NCBI GenBank assembly: GCA_018969185.1
Contig: JAGWYT010000008.1
Coordinates: forward strand, 1-53,009
Length of the DNA stretch: 53,009 nt
Reading direction: 5' to 3'
DNA from: Rickettsiales bacterium
GTDB lineage: Bacteria > Pseudomonadota > Alphaproteobacteria > Rickettsiales > UBA1997
Every line of letters starts with the position of its first letter. Positions within the stretch are counted from its first letter, which is position 1. The notes under the pieces were generated by a model. The model made no database searches. It saw only the letters and a program-made list of their open reading frames with translations, and had not been told where the DNA came from. Below are positions 35,238-43,122 of the stretch, one piece after another. Both the position numbers and the translations under genes were made by a program.

Positions 35238-35993
35238 ATGAGTGATCTAAAAATTAATAAGAGTAAGAAATTTGATAATTTCTTTGATAAAATAGACCAA
35301 AAGAGAAAAATTGATTTTTTAGTTTTGCATCATGTGGGGGCAACTTCGTCAGATCATGCTGTAGAACAGTTTAAAACACATCAAGTAAGTTCACATTTTC
35401 TAATTGATGAAAAAGGTGAAGTTTTTGAATTGGTTGATGAAAATGATATTTCTTACCACGCTGGGGTAAGCTTTTGGAGTGGTTGTGATGGTCTAAATAA
35501 AAACTCAATTGGTGTTGAGTTTATTAATAAATTACCTTTTGAGAAGAATTTTGAATCATTGCAAATGCAAGCAGGAGTGGCTTTATGTGATTATTTAATC
35601 AAAAAATATCAAATTAATTTACAAAATGTTGTTGGTCATTCTGACATCGCTTATAATAGAGAAACTGGTTTTTTAGACCGCAAACAAGACCCTTCGCATT
35701 TATTTGACTGGAAATTTTTAGCTAAAAATAATGTGGCAATTGCACCACAAATTGTGCTTTCTAAGGATGAAGTGCTTTTTTCTTTAGGCGATAAAAATCC
35801 TCAAATTCTTGAAATAAAAAAACTTTTAGCTGATTTTGGTTATAAAGTGTCACAATTTAATGATGTTTTTGATGAGGAAATGGCTTGCTTGGTAAAAGTC
35901 TTCAACCGTCGCTTTAATCAAGATGCTTTTAAGAATAACTCAGATGTTTGGTATAAAAGGTCGCAGTTGGCTTTAAATGAATTGTGTAGATAA
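35238..35993 (+). CDS. N-acetylmuramoyl-L-alanine amidase (AmpD/AmiD type) with C-terminal PG-binding domain
   Basis: 251 residues, zinc amidase family 2. Zinc ligands are visible: His in FLVLHHVGAT, His in VVGHSDI and Asp in RKQDPSHLFDW; SYHAG and NSIGVEFIN complete the site. Residues about 175-250 form a three-helix peptidoglycan-binding-like domain (NPQILEIKKLLADFGYKVSQ). No signal peptide, so it is probably cytosolic and recycles cell-wall anhydro-muropeptides like AmpD, or is exported by another route as has been suggested for the Rickettsia homologue. Divergent from maeB; a family A repeat follows its stop at once. Confidence 0.88.
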   Translation: MSDLKINKSKKFDNFFDKIDQKRKIDFLVLHHVGATSSDHAVEQFKTHQVSSHFLIDEKGEVFELVDENDISYHAGVSFWSGCDGLNKNSIGVEFINKLPFEKNFESLQMQAGVALCDYLIKKYQINLQNVVGHSDIAYNRETGFLDRKQDPSHLFDWKFLAKNNVAIAPQIVLSKDEVLFSLGDKNPQILEIKKLLADFGYKVSQFNDVFDEEMACLVKVFNRRFNQDAFKNNSDVWYKRSQLALNELCR

Positions 35994-36087
35994 ATCTTAT
36001 TCGCGCACTTGAGTGCAGTCGAAACCAAGGATAAGATAATTTTTGTCTTTTCTTGGTTTCGACTGCGCTCAACCAGAGAAAAGACAA
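35993..36087. repeat. Family A double palindrome, copy A4
   Basis: First hairpin stem aatcttat / ataagat around cgcgcacttgagtgcagtcgaaacca; second (36043-36087) stem ttgtcttttc / gaaaagacaa around ttggtttcgactgcgctcaacca. It lies between the convergent amidase and comF genes; it begins at the last base of the amidase stop and ends two bases before the comF stop codon. Confidence 0.82.
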
Positions 36088-36088
36088 A

Positions 36089-36811
36089 TCACCCCCAAAC
36101 CCTTTTCGCAATAGTTAACACAATAACTTTTTTGGCTTTGTATTTTTTTAGGATTTTGGCACAGTTTTCTAATGTAGAGCCTGTCGTCATAACATCATCA
36201 ACTAACAAAATATTTTTACCTTTTACCAATTCGTGATATTTATCTTTTAAAATAAAAGCCCCGTTTAAATTTTTCTCTCTTTCTTTTCTGCTCAAGCTTG
36301 CTTGCGGCGTGGTATTTTTTATTCTTTGCAACAAATCATAATAAAGCCTTTTATCTGTAAGTTTCGCAAGTTCTTTAGCAAGAATAATTGCCTGATTAAA
36401 TTTTCTTTTTCTTAATCTTTTTTTATGAAGTGGAACGGCAATAATAAAATCTATTTCATCTAACTCTTCAGAAAATTTATTAAAAATTATTTTGGTAAGT
36501 TTTTTTGCTAAGGAAATATTGTCGCGATATTTGAAATCACCAATAATTTTTTTGATAATTTGATTATAACGAAAAACCGTAATAACCTTGTCATAGGCTG
36601 GCTTTCTGGCAAGACATTTAGCGCAAGTAAGACAATCTCCAACTTGAAATTCAAAAGCGTGAGAACAAATATTGCATTTTGGATCAGTTATGAATTGCAA
36701 TTTTTGCCAACATGAGTTACAAAATAGACCTTCTTGTCCGATTAGACAATTGCAATATAGGCATTGATTAGGAAAAACTATTTCGGTGATTTTTTTTAAA
36801 AAATTTTTCAT
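36089..36811 (-). CDS. comF: ComF-family phosphoribosyltransferase-like protein
   Basis: 240 residues. The N-terminus has zinc-finger pairs (CLYCNC, CNSCW, CNICSH, CLTCAKC) typical of the double-zinc-ribbon ComF form. The C-terminal phosphoribosyltransferase fold has IIAVPLHKKRLRKRKFNQA, AKELAKLT and the PRPP loop LLVDDVMTTGSTL. ComF proteins act in natural transformation and restart of DNA uptake intermediates. Nothing else for competence is in the window except the pilin-like genes at 44.7 kb. Divergent from the NDUFAF5-like gene, starts eight bases apart. Confidence 0.92.
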   Translation of the reverse strand: MKNFLKKITEIVFPNQCLYCNCLIGQEGLFCNSCWQKLQFITDPKCNICSHAFEFQVGDCLTCAKCLARKPAYDKVITVFRYNQIIKKIIGDFKYRDNISLAKKLTKIIFNKFSEELDEIDFIIAVPLHKKRLRKRKFNQAIILAKELAKLTDKRLYYDLLQRIKNTTPQASLSRKEREKNLNGAFILKDKYHELVKGKNILLVDDVMTTGSTLENCAKILKKYKAKKVIVLTIAKRVWG

Positions 36812-36819
36812 TTCTAGTG

Positions 36820-37632
36820 ATGTTAGAAAGTGGTTTAGAAGCCCCGTTTGATCGTAATTTGCTGCGTAAAAATCATATGCGCTATGTAAAAACTTTTCAA
36901 GATTTTAATTTTTTATATGCTGAAGTTGCAAATAAAATTATTGAAAGACTTGGATTTTTGCAGCGTGATTTTGACAGAGTTTTAGAAATTGGGGCAAGAG
37001 ATGGCTATTTATCTGCTCAAATTAAGCTTGCAAAAAATTCAAAATTTATTGTGCAAAGTGAAGTTTGCGATTTTGGGGTTTTAGCGGATAATAAAATTAT
37101 TGCTGATGAGGAATTTTTGCCTTTTAAAAATAATAGCTTTGATTTGATTGTTAGCAGTCTTAATTTGCAGCATGTAAATTTAATTCCGCAATTTTTAGTA
37201 CAAGTTAAGAATTTGTTGAAGGAAGATGGAGTCTTTATTGCAAGCTTTTTTGGTGAGGAGAATTTATCAGAATTAGCACATGTTGTTTTTGAAAGCGAAA
37301 ATGAAATTTATAATGGAATTTCACCAAGAATGCCGCCAACAATTGAAACAAAAACAGCAGCGCATTTATTGCAAAAAGCAGGTTTTAAAAATCCAATTTC
37401 TGATTTTGAAAAAATAGAAGTGAGTTATGAAAATCCTTTAAAGTTACTTAAGGATTTAAAAATGATGGGGCAGGGTAACGCTTTAAATAAGCGTTCAAGA
37501 CGTTTCTTTACCAAAGGTTTTTTACAAAAACTTTGTAAGAATTATATTAAAAAATATAGTGATGAAGAAGGTGTTAAAGCAACTTTTGAGATCGTTACTG
37601 TTACTGGTTGGAAGTCACTTAAAAGGTGCTAA
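36820..37632 (+). CDS. NDUFAF5/BioC-like methyltransferase family protein
   Basis: 270 residues. Class I methyltransferase core: FDRVLEIGARDGYLSAQI (motif I), IADEEFLPFKNNSFDLIVSSLNLQHV, and LLKEDGVFIASFFGEENLSEL. The C-terminal part (GISPRMPPTIETKTAAHLLQKAGF, ISDFEKIEVSYENPLKLLKDL, MMGQGNAL, FEIVTVTGW) follows the NDUFAF5 pattern of alphaproteobacteria and mitochondria. Human NDUFAF5 hydroxylates an arginine of complex I subunit NDUFS7, so a role in complex I assembly fits, and nuoN lies further on. The ATG at 36820 is used; a GTG precedes it. Confidence 0.85.
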   Translation: MLESGLEAPFDRNLLRKNHMRYVKTFQDFNFLYAEVANKIIERLGFLQRDFDRVLEIGARDGYLSAQIKLAKNSKFIVQSEVCDFGVLADNKIIADEEFLPFKNNSFDLIVSSLNLQHVNLIPQFLVQVKNLLKEDGVFIASFFGEENLSELAHVVFESENEIYNGISPRMPPTIETKTAAHLLQKAGFKNPISDFEKIEVSYENPLKLLKDLKMMGQGNALNKRSRRFFTKGFLQKLCKNYIKKYSDEEGVKATFEIVTVTGWKSLKRC

Positions 37633-37642
37633 GCGGCTTTTA

Positions 37643-37669
37643 AGTCATCCTGAACTCGTTTCAGGATCT
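37643..37669. repeat. Family B short copy, B7
   Basis: gtcatcctgaactcgtttcaggatct forms a single hairpin (atcctgaa-ctcg-tttcaggat). It lies in the 59-base gap before miaB and looks like a minimal unit of the B family. Confidence 0.6.
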
Positions 37670-37691
37670 TAATAAGGAAATAAACTAAGAA

Positions 37692-39170
37692 ATGAAAAAA
37701 CTACATATAAAAACATACGGTTGCCAAATGAACGTTTATGATTCTGATCGTATGCAAGATTTGATGGAAAATGTTGGCTATGAAACGGTTGATTCAGCTG
37801 AAGGCGCTGACATGGTGATTATTAACACTTGCCACATTCGTGAAAAAGCCTCGGAAAAATTATTTTCTGATTTGGGAAGAATTCGCCCACATAAAAATAA
37901 AAAATCTGAAAGTGGGGAGCAAATGATTGTGGCAGTTGCGGGTTGTGTTGCACAAGCTGAAGGTGAAGAAATTTTTAAAAGATCAAATGTTGTTGATATT
38001 ATTGTTGGGCCAGAAAGCTACCAAACCTTGCCTGACTTGGTTGGAAAAGTTATTCGTGAAAAGAAAAAACAAATTAATTTAGATTTTGTCCCTAATGATA
38101 AGTTTGATGAAATTCGTAGGTTAACAGAGAGCGATATTTTGTTTGAAGAAAATTTTTCGTCGGTCGAGCTTGTCGAGACCAGAAAAATTTCTGATTTAAA
38201 CTTGGTTTCGACTGCGCTCAACCAGCGTTTAAATCAGAAAGTCGCCAAAGCCTCTGAATTCGTTACCATCCAAGAAGGCTGCGATAAATTCTGCACTTTT
38301 TGCGTTGTGCCTTACACACGTGGCGCGGAATATTCTCGTGAAGTTTCAAAAATTCTTGATGATGCTAAACGCCTTGCAGATCAAGGAGTTTCAGAGATTT
38401 ATTTCTTAGGTCAAAATGTTAATGCTTATCATGGTTTAGATCAAAATGGTAACGCCGCAAGCCTTGCAAAATTAATTGAAGAAGTTGCGAAAATTGACGC
38501 TGTAAAAAGAATTCGCTATACAACTTCACATCCGCGCGACATGTCTGACGATTTGCTTGCAGCTCATAGAGATATTGAAAAATTAATGCCATTTTTACAT
38601 TTACCAATTCAGTCTGGATCTAATTCTGTGTTGAAAGGAATGAACCGCAAGCATACCCGCCAAGATTATTTTAAAATTATTGAAAAACTTCGCAAAGCAA
38701 GACCAGATATAGGTTTGTCTTCTGATTTCATTGTTGGTTTTCCTGGAGAGACAGATAAGGATTTTGAAGATACAATGGATTTAGTAAGAAAAATTGGTTT
38801 TACACAATGCTATTCTTTTAAATATTCGCAACGCCCTGGAACGCCAGCAGCGGACGCTAAAGTGCAGGTTGAAGAAAATGTAAAAGATGTGCGTTTAGCT
38901 GAATTGCAAAAGCTTTTAACTGAGCAGCAAATTGAATTTAACAAAAAAGCAGAAGGACAAATTATGCCGGTTTTATTTGAGCGCGAAGCTCCGAAATCAA
39001 AGAAATCTAAAGTTGGTGAGAAGATTCAACTTTGGGGCAAATCACCTTACTTACAATCAGTTATTGTTGATGTTGATTCAGAAATTGAAGCTGCAAAATA
39101 TTTCGGCAAAATCGCTGATGTTAAGATTTTAAAAGCAAGGCCAAGTAGTTTGGTTGGGGAACTAAAATAA
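37692..39170 (+). CDS. miaB: tRNA-2-methylthio-N6-dimethylallyladenosine synthase MiaB, with in-frame repeat insertion
   Basis: 492 residues; typical alphaproteobacterial MiaB is about 450. It adds the 2-methylthio group to i6A37 of tRNA. The N-terminal domain binds an auxiliary cluster with KTYGCQMNVYDS, NTCHIREKASEK and VAGCVAQAEG. The radical SAM domain has GCDKFCTFCVVPYTRG (CxxxCxxC). A TRAM domain closes it. Residues about 153-182 (including SSVELVETRK and LVSTALNQR) are encoded by a family A repeat that sits exactly in the linker between the two iron-sulfur domains. All catalytic cysteines remain, so activity is likely kept. Confidence 0.96.
   Translation: MKKLHIKTYGCQMNVYDSDRMQDLMENVGYETVDSAEGADMVIINTCHIREKASEKLFSDLGRIRPHKNKKSESGEQMIVAVAGCVAQAEGEEIFKRSNVVDIIVGPESYQTLPDLVGKVIREKKKQINLDFVPNDKFDEIRRLTESDILFEENFSSVELVETRKISDLNLVSTALNQRLNQKVAKASEFVTIQEGCDKFCTFCVVPYTRGAEYSREVSKILDDAKRLADQGVSEIYFLGQNVNAYHGLDQNGNAASLAKLIEEVAKIDAVKRIRYTTSHPRDMSDDLLAAHRDIEKLMPFLHLPIQSGSNSVLKGMNRKHTRQDYFKIIEKLRKARPDIGLSSDFIVGFPGETDKDFEDTMDLVRKIGFTQCYSFKYSQRPGTPAADAKVQVEENVKDVRLAELQKLLTEQQIEFNKKAEGQIMPVLFEREAPKSKKSKVGEKIQLWGKSPYLQSVIVDVDSEIEAAKYFGKIADVKILKARPSSLVGELK
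38150..38237. repeat. Family A double palindrome inside miaB, copy A5
   Basis: First hairpin (38150-38190): stem aaatttttc / gaaaaattt around gtcggtcgagcttgtcgagacca. Second (38191-38237): stem ctgatttaaa / tttaaatcag around cttggtttcgactgcgctcaacca. The stems are unlike those of the other copies but perfectly self-complementary. There is no stop in the miaB frame. Confidence 0.88.
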
Positions 39171-39177
39171 ATTTTTT

Positions 39178-39933
39178 ATGATTCAGCCAGTAATTTTCTT
39201 CGGACATGGAAGTCCAATGAATGCAATTGAAGATAATAAATTTTCACAAAAGTGGCGTGAGATTTCAGAATCAATGCCAAAAGCGAAAGCGATTTTAGTG
39301 ATCTCGGCGCATTATGAAACTAATGGCGTGAAAGTTGCTTGTGCAGAAAATCAAAAAACTATTCATGATTTTTATGGTTTTCCTGATGAGCTTTTTGCGG
39401 TGCAATATAAAGCACATGGTGATTTTACTTTAGCACATAGAATTATTGAAATTTTAGGTGAAGGTGAGATTGATGAAAAATGGGGTCTTGATCATGGTGC
39501 TTGGTCAATCTTAGTTCACACTCATCCGCAAATAACAATTCCAGTTTTGCAATTAAGTTTAGATCGCAAAAAGTCACCACAAGAGCATTATGATTTAGCA
39601 AAAAAATTAGCTATTTTTCGTGATGAAGGTGTATTAATTATTGGTAGTGGAAATATTGTTCATAATTTACGTTTAATTAATTGGAATGGCGGAAAATATG
39701 ATTGGGCAAAGAAATTTGATGATGAAGTTATTAAAGCAATTTTATCTGGTGACGATAAAAAAATAATAAATTTTAAGGTTTTTGAAGATGCTAAATTAGC
39801 TGTTCCAACTGACGAACATTTTCTACCGTTGTTTTATATTACAGCTTTAAGACGTGATGAGGATAAAGTTGAGATATTCAATAACCAAATTGATCTTGGC
39901 TCAATTTCAATGAGCAGTGTTCTTTTTTACTAA
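39178..39933 (+). CDS. DODA-type extradiol dioxygenase family protein (YgiD-like)
   Basis: 251 residues, class III extradiol ring-cleavage family (LigB fold). Visible signatures: VIFFGHGSPMNAIEDN at the N-terminus (metal His), ILVISAHYETNGV (second His), the IHDFYGFPDELFAVQY block, GLDHGAWSILVHTHP, and GSGNIVHNLRLINW. The E. coli relative YgiD (4,5-DOPA dioxygenase) and plant DODA open catechol rings with Fe2+ or Zn2+. The real substrate is unknown. It follows miaB by seven bases and is convergent with the DUF6111-like gene, their stop codons touching. Confidence 0.9.
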   Translation: MIQPVIFFGHGSPMNAIEDNKFSQKWREISESMPKAKAILVISAHYETNGVKVACAENQKTIHDFYGFPDELFAVQYKAHGDFTLAHRIIEILGEGEIDEKWGLDHGAWSILVHTHPQITIPVLQLSLDRKKSPQEHYDLAKKLAIFRDEGVLIIGSGNIVHNLRLINWNGGKYDWAKKFDDEVIKAILSGDDKKIINFKVFEDAKLAVPTDEHFLPLFYITALRRDEDKVEIFNNQIDLGSISMSSVLFY

Positions 39934-40269
39934 CTATCTAATAGTTGGTGGCAGAATTTTTCCATCCTTATATTGTGCGGGAACATAGCTTGAAGTGTCT
40001 GTATTCGGTTTTGATAAAGCACTAAAAATCATTGTCAAAATTGCAATAATAATGCTTGAATATAAAATGATTATAAAGTGCCTGTTTTCTAAGGAGAATG
40101 GCGATAATTTTTTTGCTCTTGTGCTTTTTTCACCAACAAGTTTTTCGCCTTCAATTATATCGCTTTTCTTCAGTAATTTTTTTAAAATTATTCTATCAAT
40201 TACAAAAACCCAAATTAGATAAAATAAAATTGGTGTAAGTGCTGGCCATAGTTTTAATATGAATCTCAT
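39934..40269 (-). CDS. Small membrane protein, DUF6111-like
   Basis: 111 residues with two hydrophobic segments (LWPALTPILFYLIWVFVI and FIIILYSSIIIAILTMIF) and a short soluble tail ending YVPAQYKDGKILPPTIR. The 'Y-V-P-A-x-x-x-D-G-x-I-x-P' tail is the mark of the small alphaproteobacterial family DUF6111, usually found near hypothetical or nucleotidyltransferase genes. Function unknown. The loop between the helices is Lys/Glu-rich. Confidence 0.6.
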   Translation of the reverse strand: MRFILKLWPALTPILFYLIWVFVIDRIILKKLLKKSDIIEGEKLVGEKSTRAKKLSPFSLENRHFIIILYSSIIIAILTMIFSALSKPNTDTSSYVPAQYKDGKILPPTIR

Positions 40270-40373
40270 AAGAGTTTTTTATCTTTGTTTGTATTGTTTT
40301 TGTTGAAATTGTTTTTTTCACCTTTAAAGAATTAGCATAATTATAAAAACTAAAAACATAAATTTTATTAGCC

Positions 40374-41090
40374 ATGATTATTTTTCCTGCAATAGATTTA
40401 AAAAACGGTCAATGTGTTCGTCTTTACAAAGGTGATATGGAACAGGCAACTGTTTTCAATGAAAACCCAGTTTCTCAGGCTTTAGAATTTCAATCGCAAG
40501 GTTTTAAATATTTACATATTGTTGATCTTGATGGTGCAATTAAAGGGCATTCAGTAAATGAATCATCGGTTAAGGCAATATTAAGGGCAGTGAAAATCCC
40601 AGTACAACTTGGCGGTGGAATTAGAGATATGGCAGCAATTGAAGAATGGTTAAGTATTGGAGTTTCAAGAGTTATTCTTGGAACAGTGGCGGCAAAAAAT
40701 CCTGATTTAGTAAAGGAAGCATGTAAAAAATTTCCAGGTAAAATTGTGGTTGGAATTGACGCAAGACATGGCATGGTGGCAACTGAAGGTTGGGTAAGCT
40801 CTTCTGAAATGACGGCTATGGATCTTGGTAAAAAATTTGAAAATTGTGGTGTTGCAGCAATTATTTATACTGATGTTTCTCGTGATGGAACGATGGAAGG
40901 AGTTGATATTGAAGGAACTAAACAGTTAGCAAAACATGTCTCAATTCCAGTAATCGCTTCTGGTGGAATTTCTTCGATGAAAGATGTTCTTCACGTAAAA
41001 GCCTTAGAAAAAGATGGTGTTTTTGGTTTGATTGTTGGCAGAGCACTTTATGATAAGATGATTGATGCTAATGCTTTGGCGGCGTTGTAA
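40374..41090 (+). CDS. hisA: ProFAR isomerase (histidine biosynthesis)
   Basis: A 238-residue TIM barrel that isomerises ProFAR to PRFAR, the fourth step of histidine synthesis. Asp in IIFPAIDLKNGQCVRLYKG and the opposing Asp in IIYTDVSRDGTMEG are the two catalytic residues; phosphate sites are VQLGGGIRD and VIASGGISS. Most Rickettsiales lack this pathway. It stands alone here without hisF, hisH or hisB, so the pathway would be scattered. In some bacteria HisA-like PriA also serves tryptophan synthesis; nothing here suggests that. Confidence 0.95.
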   Translation: MIIFPAIDLKNGQCVRLYKGDMEQATVFNENPVSQALEFQSQGFKYLHIVDLDGAIKGHSVNESSVKAILRAVKIPVQLGGGIRDMAAIEEWLSIGVSRVILGTVAAKNPDLVKEACKKFPGKIVVGIDARHGMVATEGWVSSSEMTAMDLGKKFENCGVAAIIYTDVSRDGTMEGVDIEGTKQLAKHVSIPVIASGGISSMKDVLHVKALEKDGVFGLIVGRALYDKMIDANALAAL

Positions 41091-41101
41091 ATAGACTATA
41101 T

Positions 41102-41150
41102 AAAAAGCTTCTCTTGGTTTCGACTTCGCGGGAACCAGCGAGAAGCTTTT
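41102..41150. repeat. Family A single palindrome, copy A6
   Basis: Stem aaaagcttctc / gagaagctttt around ttggtttcgacttcgcgggaaccagc. Only one of the two hairpins is present. It follows the hisA stop by 11 bases and may terminate it. The 130 bases from here to gcvPA hold only a weak gcttgc...gcaagt hairpin. Confidence 0.8.
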
Positions 41151-41280
41151 CTCGATAAATGTAATTAATAAACATTTTACCAAATTCATTCTTGAATTTT
41201 AGTTTCTCAAACATAACATTTCCCCCAATTGCTTGCGTCTTTTAGCAAGTTCCTTTTATTTCCACAAAAATATTTAAAAT

Positions 41281-42558
41281 ATGCGTTACTTAGCCTTAAC
41301 TCCTAAAGATAGAGAGGAGATGTTGAAAGTTATTGGCGTGAAAAATGTCGATGAACTTTTTGATGCTGTTCCTTCACAATTCTTACTTAAAAAACCAGTT
41401 GATGGTCTTCCAAATCATCAAGGTGAAATTGAAGTTGAACAATTCTTAAAATCATTAGCTGCTAAAAACCGTTCTGCGGGTGAAGGACCTTTTTTCTTAG
41501 GTGCTGGAATTACACGTCATCATGTGCCTGCTGCGGTTGATCATATTATTCAACGTTCAGAATTTTTAACTGCTTACACGCCTTATCAACCAGAAATTTC
41601 GCAAGGAACTTTGGCGGTAATTTTCCAATTCCAAAGCATAATTGCGCTTTTAACAGGAATGGAAGTTGCTAATGCTTCAATGTATGATGGAGCAACTTCC
41701 TTAGCGGAAAGCTGCTTGATGGCACTTCGTATTAAAAAAGATAGAAAAAATATTGCACTTCACGGATCAATTAATCCTGATTATATTGAAACTACAAAAA
41801 CTTATCTTGATCTTGCTTCTGCAAAATTTGTTAAAGAATTAGATCAAAATTGTGCAGCTTTAATTGTTCAATATCCTGACTTTCATGGTGATTTGGAAAG
41901 CCTTGATTCACTTAGAAAAAAATGTGACGAAGCTGGTGCTTTATTAATTGTTGTAACAACTGAAATCTTATCACTTGGTTTATTAGATGCGCCAAAACAA
42001 GCTGACATCGTGATTGGTGAAGCTGCTGGTCTTGGTGTTGGTTTGAATTTTGGTGGTCCTTTACTTGGTTTCTTTGCTTGCAAGAAAGAATTTGTACGCC
42101 AAATGCCAGGTAGAATTTGTGGTATGACAACTGATGCTGACGGAAAAGAAGGTTATGTTCTTACGTTAAATGCTCGTGAACAACATATTCGTCGTGAAAA
42201 AGCAACTTCTAACATTTGTTCAAATCAAGGATTATGCGCAACTGCATTTACCATTCACGTTTCTTTACTTGGTGAAATTGGTTTTAAAAAATTAGCTTTA
42301 ATTAATCACAAAAAAGCTTGTGACTTAGCTGATTTATTAGCGAAAGTTAATGGAGTAAAGGTTGTAAACAAAACTTTCTTCAATGAATTTACAATTGAAC
42401 TTTCAAAAGATGCCAAAGAAGTTAATAAAAAATTATTAGCTAAAAATATTATTGGTGGTTTTGCTGAAGGTAGCAAAATGGTTGTTGCGGTGAGCGAATT
42501 AACCAGCCAAAAAGATATGGAAGTTTTTGCTAAAGAATTAGCGGAAATTTTGAAGTAA
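41281..42558 (+). CDS. gcvPA: Glycine dehydrogenase (decarboxylating) subunit 1
   Basis: 425 residues. This is the N-terminal half of the split P-protein of the glycine cleavage system; it pairs with GcvPB to decarboxylate glycine. Family signatures: MRYLALTPKDREEML, FLGAGITRHHVPAAVDHI, FLTAYTPYQPEISQGTL, MEVANASMYDGATSLAE, FGGPLLGFFACKKEFVRQMPG, and REQHIRREKATSNICSNQGL. The PLP lysine is in the partner. The GcvPB gene lies 564 bases further on, after two small genes. gcvT and gcvH are not in the window. Confidence 0.96.
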   Translation: MRYLALTPKDREEMLKVIGVKNVDELFDAVPSQFLLKKPVDGLPNHQGEIEVEQFLKSLAAKNRSAGEGPFFLGAGITRHHVPAAVDHIIQRSEFLTAYTPYQPEISQGTLAVIFQFQSIIALLTGMEVANASMYDGATSLAESCLMALRIKKDRKNIALHGSINPDYIETTKTYLDLASAKFVKELDQNCAALIVQYPDFHGDLESLDSLRKKCDEAGALLIVVTTEILSLGLLDAPKQADIVIGEAAGLGVGLNFGGPLLGFFACKKEFVRQMPGRICGMTTDADGKEGYVLTLNAREQHIRREKATSNICSNQGLCATAFTIHVSLLGEIGFKKLALINHKKACDLADLLAKVNGVKVVNKTFFNEFTIELSKDAKEVNKKLLAKNIIGGFAEGSKMVVAVSELTSQKDMEVFAKELAEILK

Positions 42559-42605
42559 AAAAGAGATTTATTCTTTTAGATTAACAATATTTTCACCACA
42601 AATAT

Positions 42606-42863
42606 ATGCCGGAAATTAGCCGTTTTCTTGGAATCGTAATTTATATTTATTACGATGAACATAATCCTCCACATTTTCACGCTGAGTATGGGGAATATGT
42701 TATTTCTGTTGAAATAGAAACGGGAATTGTTAAAGGAAGATTTCCAAGAAGAGCTCTAAAAGCTGTGTTGGACTGGTATGAGTTGCATAAGGATGATCTC
42801 TTGGAAGATTGGAATTTAGCACTTGCTGGTCAACCATTAAATCAAATAGATCCTTTGGAGTAA
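42606..42863 (+). CDS. DUF4160 family small protein
   Basis: 85 residues. It matches DUF4160 along its length: MPEISRFLGIVIYIYYDEHN, PPHFHAEYGEYVISVEI, the arginine-rich turn KGRFPRRALKAVLDWYELH and WNLALAGQPLNQI. DUF4160 genes are very often followed by a DUF2442 gene, as here, and the pair is suspected to behave as a toxin-antitoxin-like module, which is unproven. It sits between the two glycine dehydrogenase subunit genes, 47 bases after gcvPA. Confidence 0.88.
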   Translation: MPEISRFLGIVIYIYYDEHNPPHFHAEYGEYVISVEIETGIVKGRFPRRALKAVLDWYELHKDDLLEDWNLALAGQPLNQIDPLE

Positions 42864-42865
42864 TT

Positions 42866-43120
42866 ATGTTTAATTATTTAGTTAAAGAGGCAAAATATTT
42901 AAAAGATTACAAGTTGTGGATATCTTTTGCTGATGGTATGAATGGAGAAATAGATTTGTTGCAAAAAGTTAAAAACAAAGATGGAGTTTTTAAGCCTTTG
43001 CATGATGTGAATTATTTTAAGAATTTTGCAATTGTGGGAAACACTATTGCTTGGGAGAATGGCGCAGATATAGCTCCAGAGTCTCTTTATGAATTATTTA
43101 TTAAACAAAACAAAAAATAA
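42866..43120 (+). CDS. DUF2442 family small protein
   Basis: 84 residues. It matches DUF2442: YLKDYKLWISFADGMNGEID, then FKPLHDVNYFKNFAIVGNTI and WENGADIAPESLYE, the W-P/E-N-G-x-D-I-x-P-E-x-L-Y signature. The ATG at 42866 is two bases after the DUF4160 stop and matches the family start; the longer frame from 42809 overlaps DUF4160 and is not used. It is two bases before gcvPB, so the whole block is a tight operon. Confidence 0.88.
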   Translation: MFNYLVKEAKYLKDYKLWISFADGMNGEIDLLQKVKNKDGVFKPLHDVNYFKNFAIVGNTIAWENGADIAPESLYELFIKQNKK

Positions 43121-43122
43121 TT

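Noticed and set aside
41151-41280. Glycine riboswitch upstream of gcvPA
   Set aside because: I looked for the tandem glycine aptamer; the 130 bases contain only one weak hairpin and no conserved aptamer core.
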